DNA of 64,000 bases, from assembly GCF_004346095.1 (NCBI RefSeq), contig NZ_SLZV01000001.1, forward strand, positions 62,001 through 126,000. Reading direction: 5' to 3'. Below are positions 8,925-17,588 of this stretch, one piece after another. The stretch comes from Faecalimonas umbilicata. Its GTDB lineage: Bacteria > Bacillota > Clostridia > Lachnospirales > Lachnospiraceae. The notes below the pieces were generated by a model. That model was given only the letters and a program-made list of their open reading frames with translations, ran no database searches and was not told where the DNA came from. Numbering within the stretch: the stretch's first letter is position 1; the number at the start of each line of letters is the position of its first letter. The position numbers were made by a program, and so were the translations under genes.

Positions 8925-9293
8925 TTACTCACGAATATGTTCCATTCCCTGATTCATAATGGTTTTGATATGGCTGTCCGCCAGCGAATAGAACACGGTT
9001 TTTCCTTCTCTTCTGTTTGTCACAAGCTTCATCTGCTTCAAAACACGCAGCTGATGCGAAATTGCAGACGGTGTCATCTGAAGTACCTGAGCAAGATCAC
9101 AGACACACATCTCTGACTGAAATAGCACATAAAGCATTTTTACTCTTGTCAGATCTCCAAAGACTTTAAAAAAATCTGCAAGATCCTGCAGTTCATCTTC
9201 CACAGGCATATCCTTTTTCACTTTTTCCACCGTCTTCTCGTGCACATGTTTTAGCTCGCACTGCTCCACTTCCGCTTCCTCTATTTTCTTCAT
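8925..9293 (-). CDS. ArsR/SmtB family metal-responsive repressor
   Basis: Starting at the ATG 9293 after AAGGAG gives 122 residues. An upstream TTG at 9353 coincides with a -35 box and is rejected as a start. The winged-helix core has DLTRVKMLYVLF and SAISHQLRVLKQ. Two metal sites are readable. An alpha3N-type site is Cys12 with His16/His18 and the CVC of EMCVCDL (Cys63, Cys65), as in CadC. An alpha5-type site is D106-x-H108 and H119-x-x-E122, as in SmtB/CzrA. Such repressors leave DNA when they bind Zn, Cd or Pb. The gene lies between two metal ATPases and probably controls both, including through the palindrome at 11921. Confidence 0.93.
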   Translation of the reverse strand: MKKIEEAEVEQCELKHVHEKTVEKVKKDMPVEDELQDLADFFKVFGDLTRVKMLYVLFQSEMCVCDLAQVLQMTPSAISHQLRVLKQMKLVTNRREGKTVFYSLADSHIKTIMNQGMEHIRE

Positions 9294-9323
9294 AATGATA
9301 TCTATCTCCTTCATTTCTGTTTC

Positions 9324-9353
9324 ATTATCGTTCACTTTGATTTTGTTTGTCAA
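9324..9353 (-). promoter_or_regulatory. Probable promoter of the arsR-ATPase pair
   Basis: TTGACA (9353-9348) and GATAAT (9329-9324) are separated by 18 bases, about 30 bases upstream of the repressor ATG. This gives the repressor and the CPW ATPase their own transcript besides read-through from the upstream ATPase. Confidence 0.6.
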
Positions 9354-9371
9354 TACTTTTCTTACATTTCA

Positions 9372-9418
9372 CAGAAAAGGAAGTGCTGCTTCCATGGATT
9401 TCCACTTCGCATCACTTC
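9372..9418 (-). terminator. Probable terminator of the Sec-type ATPase
   Basis: Reading the minus strand, GGAAGTG and CACTTCC pair around a loop of about 28 bases, and TTTTCTG follows. The loop can fold further. It lies between the ATPase stop at 9433 and the arsR promoter. Confidence 0.5.
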
Positions 9419-9432
9419 CTCCTGATATATTT

Positions 9433-11904
9433 CTATTTTTTCTTATATAAAATACGGATGGAGTTTAGTACACAGAGCATTGCAACTCCTGTATCCGCAA
9501 ACACAGCCAGCCACATATCCGCAAATCCTGCCAGCCCAAGCACCATAACAACGACCTTAATTGCCAATGCAAACAGAACGTTCTGCTTCGCAATACGGTT
9601 TGTACTTCGCGCAATCTCCAGCGATGCCGGAATTGCCTCCATCGAAGAAGTCATAAACACCACATCAGCAGCTTCAATAGCTGCATCGGCTCCGCTTCCC
9701 ATCGCTGCTCCGACATCCGCTCCTGCAAGTACTGGTGCGTCATTGATTCCGTCCCCGACAAACATTACCGAACCATTCTGCTCTCGGATTTTTGTCAGCT
9801 CACCTAACTTTTCTTCTGGCAGAAGTCTTGCATGCACTTCATCAATGCCTGTCTGCTCTGCTACTGCTTCCGCGCTTTCTTTTGCATCTCCGGTCAGCAT
9901 TGCAGTGCGTATTTTCTGCCGTTTCAGTTCCTGTACCGCCGAGACAGCATCTTTTTTAATCGTATCAGAGATCACAAGAAATCCCGCAAATTCTCCATCA
10001 ACTGCAACAAGTACTTCCGTTCCATATGACCCCTTTGGACCATTTGTCAAATCTACCTGATACTGTTCCATCAGCTTCTGATTTCCACAGAGAATCTGTC
10101 TGCCATCCAAAACTGCCTCAATTCCTTTTCCAGAAATTTCTGTGATCCGTTCCGGATCAGGAACAGACACCTTTCTCTCTTCTGCTGCCAAAAGAATGCT
10201 TGTTCCAATCGGATGAGTGGAATTCTTCTCACAGACTGCGGCAAGACGGAGTAATTCTTCCTCTTCCATTTCATTTGCCACACATTTCTGCACAACAAAA
10301 TTTCCTTCTGTGATTGTTCCCGTCTTATCCATGACAACGGTCTTTACTCCTTGCAGCGCCTCAATTGCAACACCACCTTTGAATAAGATTCCTCTCTTAG
10401 ATCCTGCTCCGATTCCAGAGAAAAAGGCAAGTGGCACACTCAGTACAAGCGCACATGGACAACTAATAACTAAGAAAGTCAGCGCCGTATACACCCAGTA
10501 GCTCCAGTTTCCAGTGACAAGTGATGGAAGAATCGCCGTCGCAAGAGCAAGCGCCACAACAAACGGCGTATAGACTCTTGCAAATCTTGTGATAAACTTA
10601 TCAATTTTCGGCTTGCTAGCAGCTGCATGTTCTACAGAATCCAGAATTCTTGTCACCATGGAATCCTCCAATACCTTTTCTACACGCATCTTCAACAAAC
10701 CTGATGTGTTGACACATCCAGATACTAAAGAATCTCCTTTCTCAACTTTGACCGGAACTGGTTCCCCGGTTACCGGTGAAGTATCGATCCTGCTCTCACC
10801 ATCTATTACTGTACCATCCAGCGGAATACGATCTCCCGGCCGCACGATCAAAAGATCTCCGACTTGTGCCTGCTCTGCCGGAATGACTTCTGTCACCCCA
10901 TTCTGTTCCCGGCTGACTACTTCCGGTCTTAAATCAACCGCGCTCATGATCTGTCCACGGCTCTTTTCCACAGCAATATGCTCAAACATCTCTCCAATCC
11001 GGTAAAACAGCATGACACCGACTGCTTCTGCATATTCCTGGATTGCAAATGCACCAAGTGTTGCAATACTCATCAGGAAATTTTCATCGAGCATTCTTCC
11101 CTTACAAATATTTTTTCCCGCAGTAAGCAGAATCTCCCATCCAAGCGTCAAATAAGAACTCACAAATAAGATGGTAGAAAATAATTCGTATTTGTCCTTC
11201 AACAAAATTCCCGCAAGAAACAATCCCGCTCCTGCTACAATTTCTATGCGTTCCCGTTTCTGTTCTCTTTTCTTTTCCTGCTGTTCCTGCTCCCTCTTTT
11301 TCTTTTCTTCTTTCTTATTTACCGATACCTTCCTTTTTACAATCACTTCAGACTCAATCGCAGCACAGATCTTCTGAAATTCCTCCAGCAGGTCCTTGTC
11401 ACCTTCCGTGACCACTTGAAGCTGATTTGTCGTAAATGTGATTGTCGCCTCTTTCACCTCAGGCAGCGCCTGTATCCTTGCTTCCATCTTGGAAGCACAG
11501 TTCGCTCATCCAAGATTATCAAGCAGATACGTCTGTATTCTACCCTTTCTATGTGATGAAATAGACTTTTCTTTGTTATCCTCATTCTCCTTGTTCTGGT
11601 GGGAATGTGCGTGGTGATGTCCTTCACAGCCACAAGTTTTCCCATGCTCATGGTGGGAATGTGTATGCTCGTAATTATGATGATCTCCTCCGCAGCCACA
11701 AGCTTTTCCATGCTCATGGTGGGAATGCGTATGCTCGTGATCATGATGATCTCCTCCGCAGCCACAAGCTTTCCCATGCTCATGGTGGGAATGTGTATGC
11801 TCATGATGATGTTCCCCACAGCCACAGTGTTCATGAATCTCTTTGTCAACAGATTCTGTCAGCTCTGTCTCTCTGTCTTTTTTTGTTCTTTCCTCTATTT
11901 TCAT
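9433..11904 (-). CDS. P1B-type metal ATPase with in-frame TGA, candidate selenoprotein
   Basis: The frame runs from the ATG at 11904 (AGGAGG upstream) to 9433, 823 residues, with one internal TGA at 11508-11506. Residues 24-102 are His- and Cys-rich with three 22-residue repeats. Residues 121 onward are an HMA metal-binding domain reading NLG-TGA-ANCASKMEARIQALPEV. The usual motif is GLDCANCAAKIE, so the TGA (residue 133) takes the place of the first Cys of CxxC. The catalytic part is canonical: TGEP 379-382, CPC 482-484, DKTGT 526-530, HP 564-565, GDGINDAP 717-724, and DTGVAMLCVLN in the last span, as in Zn/Cd/Pb exporters. A 7-bp hairpin follows the TGA at SECIS-like spacing. Without recoding, the product would be a His-rich peptide plus a 684-residue ATPase started at the ATG 11487, which has no clear ribosome site. 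No Sec synthesis gene is in the window. Confidence 0.8.
11479..11497 (-). promoter_or_regulatory. SECIS-like hairpin directly after the in-frame TGA
   Basis: On the minus strand TGCTTCC (11497-11491) pairs perfectly with GGAAGCA (11485-11479) around the loop AAGAT. C500-G476 and U499-G477 pairs (numbers are 11xxx) can extend the stem past one mismatch. The loop begins 16 bases after the TGA, similar to the upper stem-loop of E. coli fdhF. The loop has one G, but at its third position, whereas the usual rule asks for G in the first two. Confidence 0.6.
11605..11802 (-). repeat. Three 66-bp tandem repeats coding His/Cys-rich units
   Basis: Three in-frame units of 22 codons (residues 35-56, 57-78, 79-100 of the ATPase) share the core EHTHSHHEHGKACGCGGDHH. 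The near-identical DNA suggests recent expansion, and unit number may vary between strains. Each unit offers many His and a CGC pair for metal capture. Confidence 0.9.
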
Positions 11905-11920
11905 GCGTAAGCACCTCCTA

Positions 11921-11946
11921 AACATATGAATAACTGTTCATATGTT
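11921..11946 (-). promoter_or_regulatory. ArsR/SmtB-type operator and promoter of the ATPase
   Basis: AACATATGAA (11921-11930) and TTCATATGTT (11937-11946) form a perfect 10-bp inverted repeat with a 6-base gap, the layout of SmtB/CzrA operators. Reading the minus strand, TTGACA (11976-11971) is followed 17-18 bases later by TTATAT/TATATG, so the palindrome covers the start of transcription. Metal-free repressor bound here would block the ATPase transcript. Confidence 0.75.
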
Positions 11947-12055
11947 CATATAAACATTTTTCAATCATTTTGTCAAGGCTTATCTCCTATTTTTTATTTT
12001 ATCTTTTCGTTTTACACATGACTGACAGAAACTGTCGGTCAAAAACCATAAGAAA

Positions 12056-12086
12056 AGCAGCTAATCCGAAAACTAACTGCTTGTCC
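12056..12086 (-). terminator. Rho-independent terminator of proS
   Basis: On the minus strand AAGCAGTTA pairs with TAGCTGCTT (one G-U) and TTTTC follows, 20 bases past the proS stop. A second inverted repeat (TGACTGACAG...CTGTCGGTCA, 12018-12040) lies just beyond. Confidence 0.6.
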
Positions 12087-12106
12087 CTCATCTGATTTCT
12101 TCAAAT

Positions 12107-13801
12107 TTATTTCTGTAATTCTTCTTTTACCAGTTTTATCACTTCATCCAAGGCAATCTCACGATTCTCTGCTGCTGTTCTGGCACGGAATTCTACCTTC
12201 CCCTCTTGAATACCTCTTCCGACAGTAATGCGATATGGGATCCCGATCAGTTCCATATCTTTGAATTTTACACCCGGACGTTCTTTTCGATCATCCAGAA
12301 GTACATCAATGCCTTCTTTTTTCAATGCCTCATACAATTCACTTCCAATACGCATCTGCTCTTCATCTTTGCTGGATACAACGACCACTGCAACCTCAAA
12401 CGGCGCTACACTTGCCGGCCAGATAATTCCAGCCTCGTCATTGTGCTGCTCTACAATTGCCGCCATACAGCGTTCCAAACCAAAACCATAACAGCCCATT
12501 TCCACCGGATGAAGTTTATTATCCACATCTTGATATTCCAATCCGAGTGTCTTTGCATATTTTGTTCCCAGCTTGAACGTATTTCCAACTTCGATTCCCT
12601 TACAGAATTTTAATGGCTTTCCGCAAACCGGACAGACATCTCCCTCATGCACCTGTGCGATATCCGCAACAATCTCCACCTCAAAATCCTTCAGATTTAC
12701 ATTAACAATATGGTGATCTGTTTTATTTGCTCCAACGATAAAGTTCTTCATGTTTGTGACCTCACGGTCCATAACGATCGGACACTCTAAACCAACCGGT
12801 CCCGCAAATCCAACTTTTGCATGTGTAACACGTTCCACTTCCTCAAACGGCGCAAGTTCCATTTCATTTGCCTTTAGAAGCTTCAACACTTTTGTTTCAT
12901 TCAATTCCCGATTTCCCTTTAAGAGAAATGCCATTGTTTTTCCATCTACCGTATAGATCAGTGTCTTCACAAATTCATTTACAGACTTATGGAAAAATGC
13001 AGCGACTTCTTCCATCGTGCGTGCATTCGGTGTTTCCACAACCTCCATCACCTGTTCCTCTGCATCTGACGGCTCGCTCGCATCAATCACCTCTGTAATT
13101 TCTAAATTGCTTGAGAAATCACAGCCGTCGCAGGTGACGATCACATCTTCACCGATATCTGTAATTGCCTGAAATTCCTCGGATAAAGAGCCACCCATCG
13201 CTCCTGTATCTGCTTTTACAATCTTGTAATTTAACTTACAGCGCTCCATGATATTCTGATAGGCATGGAACATTTTCATATAAGATTCATGGAGACCTGC
13301 TTCATCAATATCAAATGAATAGGCATCCTTCATAATAAACTCACGCACACGGATCAAACCATAACGAGGTCTTGTTTCATCTCGGAATTTCGTCTGAATC
13401 TGATACAGATTATAAGGAAAATCCTTATAGGAACTTCCCTTCATCATAGCTGCCATCGTAAATAATTCTTCATGAGTCGGACCGAGAACATAGTTCTTCT
13501 GATAACGGTCTTTCAGCGCAAACATGTTGGAACCAAACGCCTCTCTACGTCCACTTTTCTCATAAATTTCTTCTGGGATCATAGCCGGCATCAACAGTTC
13601 CTGCGCTCCTGCAGCATCCATTTCTTCCCGCACGATTTCCTCAATCTTTTTCAGAACACGTTTTCCCATCGGCATGATCATATAAATTCCGCTGCTGCTC
13701 TTTTTGATCATTCCTGCCCGCACTAATAAATTTCCACTTGTACTATCTTCTTCTTTTACATTTTCCCGCAGTGTATAAAAATACGAATTACTTAACTTCA
13801 T
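12107..13801 (-). CDS. proS: Prolyl-tRNA synthetase, bacterial type with editing insert
   Basis: The ATG at 13801 is chosen because GGAGGAG lies seven bases before it. An upstream TTG at 13825 would place that site inside the gene. The 564-residue enzyme charges tRNA-Pro. It has class II motif 1 and 2 regions (LGPTHEELFT, KFRDETRPRYGLIRVREFIMKD), an inserted editing domain in about 220-400 that hydrolyses mischarged Ala-tRNA-Pro, motif 3 (GCYGFGLERCMAAIVEQ), and the C-terminal anticodon-binding domain (VAVVVVSSKDEEQ onward, DDRKERPGVKFKDMELIGIP). Length and order are typical of the long bacterial ProS. No T-box leader is present in the short upstream gap. Confidence 0.97.
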   Translation of the reverse strand: MKLSNSYFYTLRENVKEEDSTSGNLLVRAGMIKKSSSGIYMIMPMGKRVLKKIEEIVREEMDAAGAQELLMPAMIPEEIYEKSGRREAFGSNMFALKDRYQKNYVLGPTHEELFTMAAMMKGSSYKDFPYNLYQIQTKFRDETRPRYGLIRVREFIMKDAYSFDIDEAGLHESYMKMFHAYQNIMERCKLNYKIVKADTGAMGGSLSEEFQAITDIGEDVIVTCDGCDFSSNLEITEVIDASEPSDAEEQVMEVVETPNARTMEEVAAFFHKSVNEFVKTLIYTVDGKTMAFLLKGNRELNETKVLKLLKANEMELAPFEEVERVTHAKVGFAGPVGLECPIVMDREVTNMKNFIVGANKTDHHIVNVNLKDFEVEIVADIAQVHEGDVCPVCGKPLKFCKGIEVGNTFKLGTKYAKTLGLEYQDVDNKLHPVEMGCYGFGLERCMAAIVEQHNDEAGIIWPASVAPFEVAVVVVSSKDEEQMRIGSELYEALKKEGIDVLLDDRKERPGVKFKDMELIGIPYRITVGRGIQEGKVEFRARTAAENREIALDEVIKLVKEELQK

Positions 13802-13952
13802 ATGCTTCTCTCCTCCAATAAACAATTGCTCATTTACTACATTTAGATTTATTGTACCAAAACTGAGCTTTGAAATCCACCTCTGTCTATGTGTAAGTTT
13901 TCATTTTTTTCCAGCAGTACCGAAAGTGCGGGAACCATCTGTTCAAAAAATG

Positions 13953-14330
13953 TCATTGAATCATCTCCATTGAAAACGAAAACACGGCCACTAATAAGAA
14001 AAGCCCGGAAAGAAGTTCCAGTCGAATATCGCTGCATTGGAACACTTCCCGGCCATATTTTTCATTCTTGAATACCCAAATCTCTTTTCCAATCTTTTTC
14101 CTTCCCAAAGGTAAAATCAGGCATCCATGCGCTGTATAGTACTGCTTTTGACCGATTTTTATTCGATAGGCGTGTTTCTTAACAGCAGCACCTCCCACTG
14201 TGTAACCACATTTTTGCTCCACAATGCCTGTGATCTTTCCCTTGCATCGTTCTCCATTCAAGACAACTCTATACTTCAAGCATAAGGGGAATAATGAAGC
14301 TGCCATGCAAAGCAATCCAAACATTATCAT
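13953..14330 (-). CDS. Small two-span membrane protein, DUF3592-like
   Basis: The 125-residue protein has a hydrophobic segment at 1-20 and another at about 106-122, enclosing a central hydrophilic domain with VLNGERCKGKITGIVEQ and a later ILPLGRKKIGKEIWVF. This layout resembles DUF3592-type membrane proteins, whose role is unknown. The ATG at 14330 follows AAGGAG at ten bases. Its stop overlaps an ATG of a 35-codon frame that ends before proS (stop near 13849), which may be a coupled small protein or noise. Family assignment is tentative. Confidence 0.6.
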   Translation of the reverse strand: MIMFGLLCMAASLFPLCLKYRVVLNGERCKGKITGIVEQKCGYTVGGAAVKKHAYRIKIGQKQYYTAHGCLILPLGRKKIGKEIWVFKNEKYGREVFQCSDIRLELLSGLFLLVAVFSFSMEMIQ

Positions 14331-14592
14331 ATCACTTGATCTCCTTATCTGTTTATCAGGAAGTTCCGTTTTCTTTATGATTGAAATATCTTATCTATAT
14401 GAAGACATTATAGCATTTGCACAGTTTCTCGTCATCCTTTTTCTACTGTCTGACCGGGAAGTTATGGATGACACATTGTGAAAATGTATATCTGATCGTC
14501 TTTGTAAACAAACATGATTTTTATAGGAATAGACGATATTGTCATTTGATTTATACGGTGTGTATGATATGATATTTCTATATCTAATGCAA

Positions 14593-14751
14593 GTGTACTG
14601 TCTCATTCACTTTCAGCATAATGACACAGAATGAATTTTCAGTCTGCAAGGCGGAGGAATGAGGCGATGCGGTGGCATCGTCGATTGACGACAACGCAGT
14701 AGAGTGGAATTCAGGCAAGTCATTATGCGAAATATGAATGATACAGTACAC
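14593..14751. repeat. MITE-like 159-bp element with 33-bp inverted ends
   Basis: The end segments 14593-14625 and 14719-14751 are inverted repeats matching at 28 of 33 bases (both begin GTGTACTGT and end GCATAATGAC on their own strands). The interior has two perfect small hairpins, CGATGC-GGTG-GCATCG and TCGTC-GATT-GACGA. It contains no convincing gene and lies in a 500-bp gap before a GNAT gene. The shape fits a non-autonomous element or a structured intergenic repeat. Only this copy was seen here. Confidence 0.65.
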
Positions 14752-14844
14752 AAGGTATTTTGTCCCTCTTCCATTACAGAACCGGTGACAAAATCTTTTC
14801 ACACACCTACTGATTGATTTCTTAGAAAAGGAAAGGAGCACTCT

Positions 14845-15342
14845 ATGAATCCTCAAAATCTTTCTCATTCTTACGCGGTAAGAAAATTGACGGAACAAGA
14901 CCTTCCCCGGCTGCTAACTCTCTGCGAGCAAAATCCTCAATATTACCGACACTGTCCTCCTAATGCCAGTCTTTCTTCCCTTCAAGAAGACATGACGGCG
15001 CTTCCACCTCAAAAGACAGTGGATGACAAGTATTATATTGGATTTTTCGATGGAGATACTCTTATTGCTGTTATGGATCTGATCTTACAGTACCCGAATG
15101 AAGAAACTGCTTTTATCGGATTTTTTATGGTAAATGCCAAAAATCAAGGCTGTGGAATTGGCTCACAGATTATTTCCGAAGTATTTTCTTATTTGAAACA
15201 GTCCTTTTCTTCTGTGCGCCTCGGTTATGTAAAGGGAAATAAACAGGCAGAACAGTTTTGGAAAAAGAACGGACTGGATCCGACCGGAGTTGTCACAGAA
15301 GAAGAGCTTTATGATATTGTTGTGATGGAGACAGCTTTGTAA
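14845..15342 (+). CDS. GNAT family N-acetyltransferase
   Basis: The ATG follows AAAGGAG. The 165-residue protein shows the GNAT fold: IGFFDGDTLIAVMDLI (beta3-4) at about 70, the acetyl-CoA binding stretch AKNQGCGIGSQIISEVF (Q-x-x-G-x-G/A type) at about 107, and the late SVRLGYVKGNKQAEQFWKKNG. Such enzymes transfer acetyl from acetyl-CoA to an amine. Substrate is unknown. It is the first of four plus-strand genes that may form a loose unit with those at 15482-17477. Confidence 0.88.
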   Translation: MNPQNLSHSYAVRKLTEQDLPRLLTLCEQNPQYYRHCPPNASLSSLQEDMTALPPQKTVDDKYYIGFFDGDTLIAVMDLILQYPNEETAFIGFFMVNAKNQGCGIGSQIISEVFSYLKQSFSSVRLGYVKGNKQAEQFWKKNGLDPTGVVTEEELYDIVVMETAL

Positions 15343-15481
15343 GCTTTCCGAATTGAAGGTTCTAAAAATAGCCGCAATCTTGTGACTATTTATAATTAAA
15401 GTTCTATTCTGCTTTTTATACCGATTTTCCTTTCACTCTTCATCTGATTATTTATCATCCAGCACTAAGGAGGTGTACTCA

Positions 15482-16018
15482 TTGTCATCCAGACAACAAC
15501 ATGATTCTGATTATCTCGAAAATCAGACAGTCTTGCTCCAGAAGGAACAGTTGAACAAACAAAATACACGAAGTGTCCGCCTTGTAGCAACGGGAAAGTT
15601 TTTGGAACGGTCTTTCTTTGTGCTTACAGCAGCAGGCATATTCCTCCTTCTTCTAGAAGGCGGGCAAGTACACCACGACTGGGCAAAGATTCTGCTGTTT
15701 ATCATTTCCATCGCTCTGCTGCTTTCTCTGATTTTCAGCGCTGCTTTGCTATATTCCTCAGATGCTCTGCATCATCGCTTTTGGAAATGTCCGGATTGCG
15801 GTGGTGAACTTCCGTTTCTGACCACACCGCGGACATTTTTAGTCAGTCAGAGATCTGTACAGAATCCTGCCCTCTATGATCTGTGTGTAAAAAAGCTGAT
15901 TCGATGCGTACGCCTTCCCGGTAGTAATCTGCTGATTCCTTCCAGCTGTCCGCACTGTGGTGAAAAGTTCTGGAAATACCAAAAAAACGTAACAGACAAT
16001 GATACTTCTCCCTCATAA
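15482..16018 (+). CDS. Membrane protein with zinc-ribbon-like CxxC pairs
   Basis: The start is placed at the TTG 15482, since GGAGG ends eight bases before it. The GTG at 15473 overlaps the ribosome site. The protein of about 178 residues has two membrane spans (about 45-62 and 70-95), then a cytoplasmic or outer tail with CPDCGGELPF and CPHCGEKFW, the two knuckles of a zinc ribbon split by about 50 residues. No catalytic motif is visible. It is followed 20 bases later by a lipoprotein gene, which suggests a joint envelope role. I do not recognise the family. Confidence 0.7.
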   Translation: MSSRQQHDSDYLENQTVLLQKEQLNKQNTRSVRLVATGKFLERSFFVLTAAGIFLLLLEGGQVHHDWAKILLFIISIALLLSLIFSAALLYSSDALHHRFWKCPDCGGELPFLTTPRTFLVSQRSVQNPALYDLCVKKLIRCVRLPGSNLLIPSSCPHCGEKFWKYQKNVTDNDTSPS

Positions 16019-16038
16019 TACGAAAGGAGTGATCTTCC

Positions 16039-16506
16039 ATGCAAAAAATATCCGCTGGAGTTTTTAAAAATTTTCCCCGCTTCTTTTTCCTTCCATTCCT
16101 TCTGGCATTTTTATTTCTTACGCTAACCGCCTGCCAGTTTGAGAATTCCTCCCTACAAGAAGATACAACTACTTTTTCAAAAATTCCTGAACAATATTTG
16201 TCTAAAATCCAGACTTCCGACATCAAACAAATTGAACGGATTTCCATCACCGGTGGAAAAGATTCTTCTGTCTCTCAGGACCTTTCCAAAGAAGAAATTT
16301 CTGCCTTCACTGACTGGATGCATCAACTCCGTTTTCACGAGGAGATTTCGCGCAAGGAAGCGCTCTCTTCCGGTGCTGTCACTTACTACCATATTTTCTT
16401 CTTGGACGGAAGCAAGTTGACGATCAGCCCTGGGGAAATTATGCAGATAAATGACACTTACTATCGCCTGAACACGGAAGTTTCCACGATAAAACCTCCA
16501 TGTTAA
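16039..16506 (+). CDS. Small lipoprotein of unknown function
   Basis: The 155-residue product starts at an ATG after AAGGAG and carries a lipoprotein signal with a long hydrophobic stretch (FFFLPFLLAFLFLTLTAC, lipid-modified Cys near 32). The mature part has repeated-looking beta segments, including IKQIERISITGG and YYHIFFLDGSKLTISPGEIM, resembling small secreted domains that bind envelope partners. No enzyme motif is present. It follows the two-span zinc-ribbon protein and precedes a membrane-linked XRE regulator. Confidence 0.75.
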   Translation: MQKISAGVFKNFPRFFFLPFLLAFLFLTLTACQFENSSLQEDTTTFSKIPEQYLSKIQTSDIKQIERISITGGKDSSVSQDLSKEEISAFTDWMHQLRFHEEISRKEALSSGAVTYYHIFFLDGSKLTISPGEIMQINDTYYRLNTEVSTIKPPC

Positions 16507-16586
16507 CTTGCGTTGCTTGCCTTTTCTTCCCCTGATTTTTATACTGGCAGTGGAACATCAATCTACATGTGAAAGGAGACTTCGAT

Positions 16587-17477
16587 ATGTTAGGAGATCA
16601 AATTAAAAAATATCGAAAAGAGAAGAAAATGAGTCAGGAGGAACTGGCAATCCCTCTGAATGTTGTCCGGCAGACTGTGTCAAAGTGGGAAAATAATCTC
16701 TCCGTACCGGATGCGGAACTTCTGATCCGTCTCGCAGAGGTGTTGGGAATTTCTGTTGCAGAACTGCTTGGGACCGACGAACAACCACATTCAGAATCCC
16801 TCTCTGCAGAAACTCTTGCTATAGAACTTGCTCGCCTCAATGAAGAGCTTGCCAAACAAGTGCAGGAACGGAGTCTTTCTTCCCGCGCCGAGCAAAAACG
16901 GAATCTGATTCTCTTTTTTTCGATGCTTTCTATGCTCTTTGCACTGATCATCAACAATACTATTGTTTCCGTTTTACTGACCTTTGCCTGCCTTCTGACA
17001 ACAGTTATCATTCTGTACCGGAATACTGCTCTGCTCACCCGCACGACAACCTCCGTAAAAAAACTCGGTGCCGTTCGAATTACAACCCTTTTTAATATTG
17101 GCGTCCTTACTGTCTGTATTGTAACCTTTGTCTTGTCCGAGATGGGCATCCTTCCTTTTTCCAATACCGATGGGAAATTTTTTGCAATGCTGCTCGTATC
17201 TGCCATTATCCTTTTTACCGGCATGATATCGACAAGACTTCCCTTCAACAGACATACCGGATTGCGACTTCCATGGACCGTACACGACGAAGATACCTGG
17301 AATGTATCTCATCGTGTACTTCATGATCTGTCCATCCCGATTGTGCTTCTCTATCTGGGCTGCACACTGACTGTCCCGGATTTTGAGACTGTCACATTAT
17401 GTGCGGTAGCACTTTGGGTCGGTCTTCCTTCAGTAATCTCCGGCGTCTTTTTCTGGAAAAAGATGCATGGCCGCTAA
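16587..17477 (+). CDS. XRE family regulator fused to membrane spans
   Basis: The ATG at 16587 is used because AAGGAG lies seven bases upstream. The GTG at 16569 would include that site. Residues about 1-65 form a Cro/C1-type helix-turn-helix (IKKYRKEKKMSQEELA, VVRQTVSKWENNLSVPDAEL). A short coiled linker follows (LNEELAKQVQERS), then about six hydrophobic spans between 105 and 295. Such proteins are membrane-tethered DNA binders that sense an envelope or membrane signal. No ligand is known. The gene ends before a region of decayed sequence. Confidence 0.85.
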   Translation: MLGDQIKKYRKEKKMSQEELAIPLNVVRQTVSKWENNLSVPDAELLIRLAEVLGISVAELLGTDEQPHSESLSAETLAIELARLNEELAKQVQERSLSSRAEQKRNLILFFSMLSMLFALIINNTIVSVLLTFACLLTTVIILYRNTALLTRTTTSVKKLGAVRITTLFNIGVLTVCIVTFVLSEMGILPFSNTDGKFFAMLLVSAIILFTGMISTRLPFNRHTGLRLPWTVHDEDTWNVSHRVLHDLSIPIVLLYLGCTLTVPDFETVTLCAVALWVGLPSVISGVFFWKKMHGR

Positions 17478-17588
17478 AAAAGTACATGCTTCAAAAAATA
17501 GGAGATTGCTGTAGCATGATTTCATTCTCTACTGCATCATGCTACAATACAAAAAAATATTCTATTAGATACAAGAGGTTCTACGCCT

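Noticed and set aside
11506-11508. Reading the TGA as a true stop, with two separate proteins
   Set aside because: The downstream ATG at 11487 lacks a ribosome site and would split the HMA domain in the middle of its metal motif. Still possible if Sec machinery is absent.
11599-11921. Two open frames on the plus strand across the His-rich repeat
   Set aside because: They are mirror frames of the 66-bp tandem repeats of the ATPase and have no ribosome site.
13849-14037. Short minus frame between proS and the DUF3592-like gene
   Set aside because: Only its last 35 codons could be a coupled peptide; no family or conserved feature supports it.
14584-14898. 104-codon minus frame in the GNAT upstream gap
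   Set aside because: It runs through the MITE-like inverted repeat and lacks a ribosome site.
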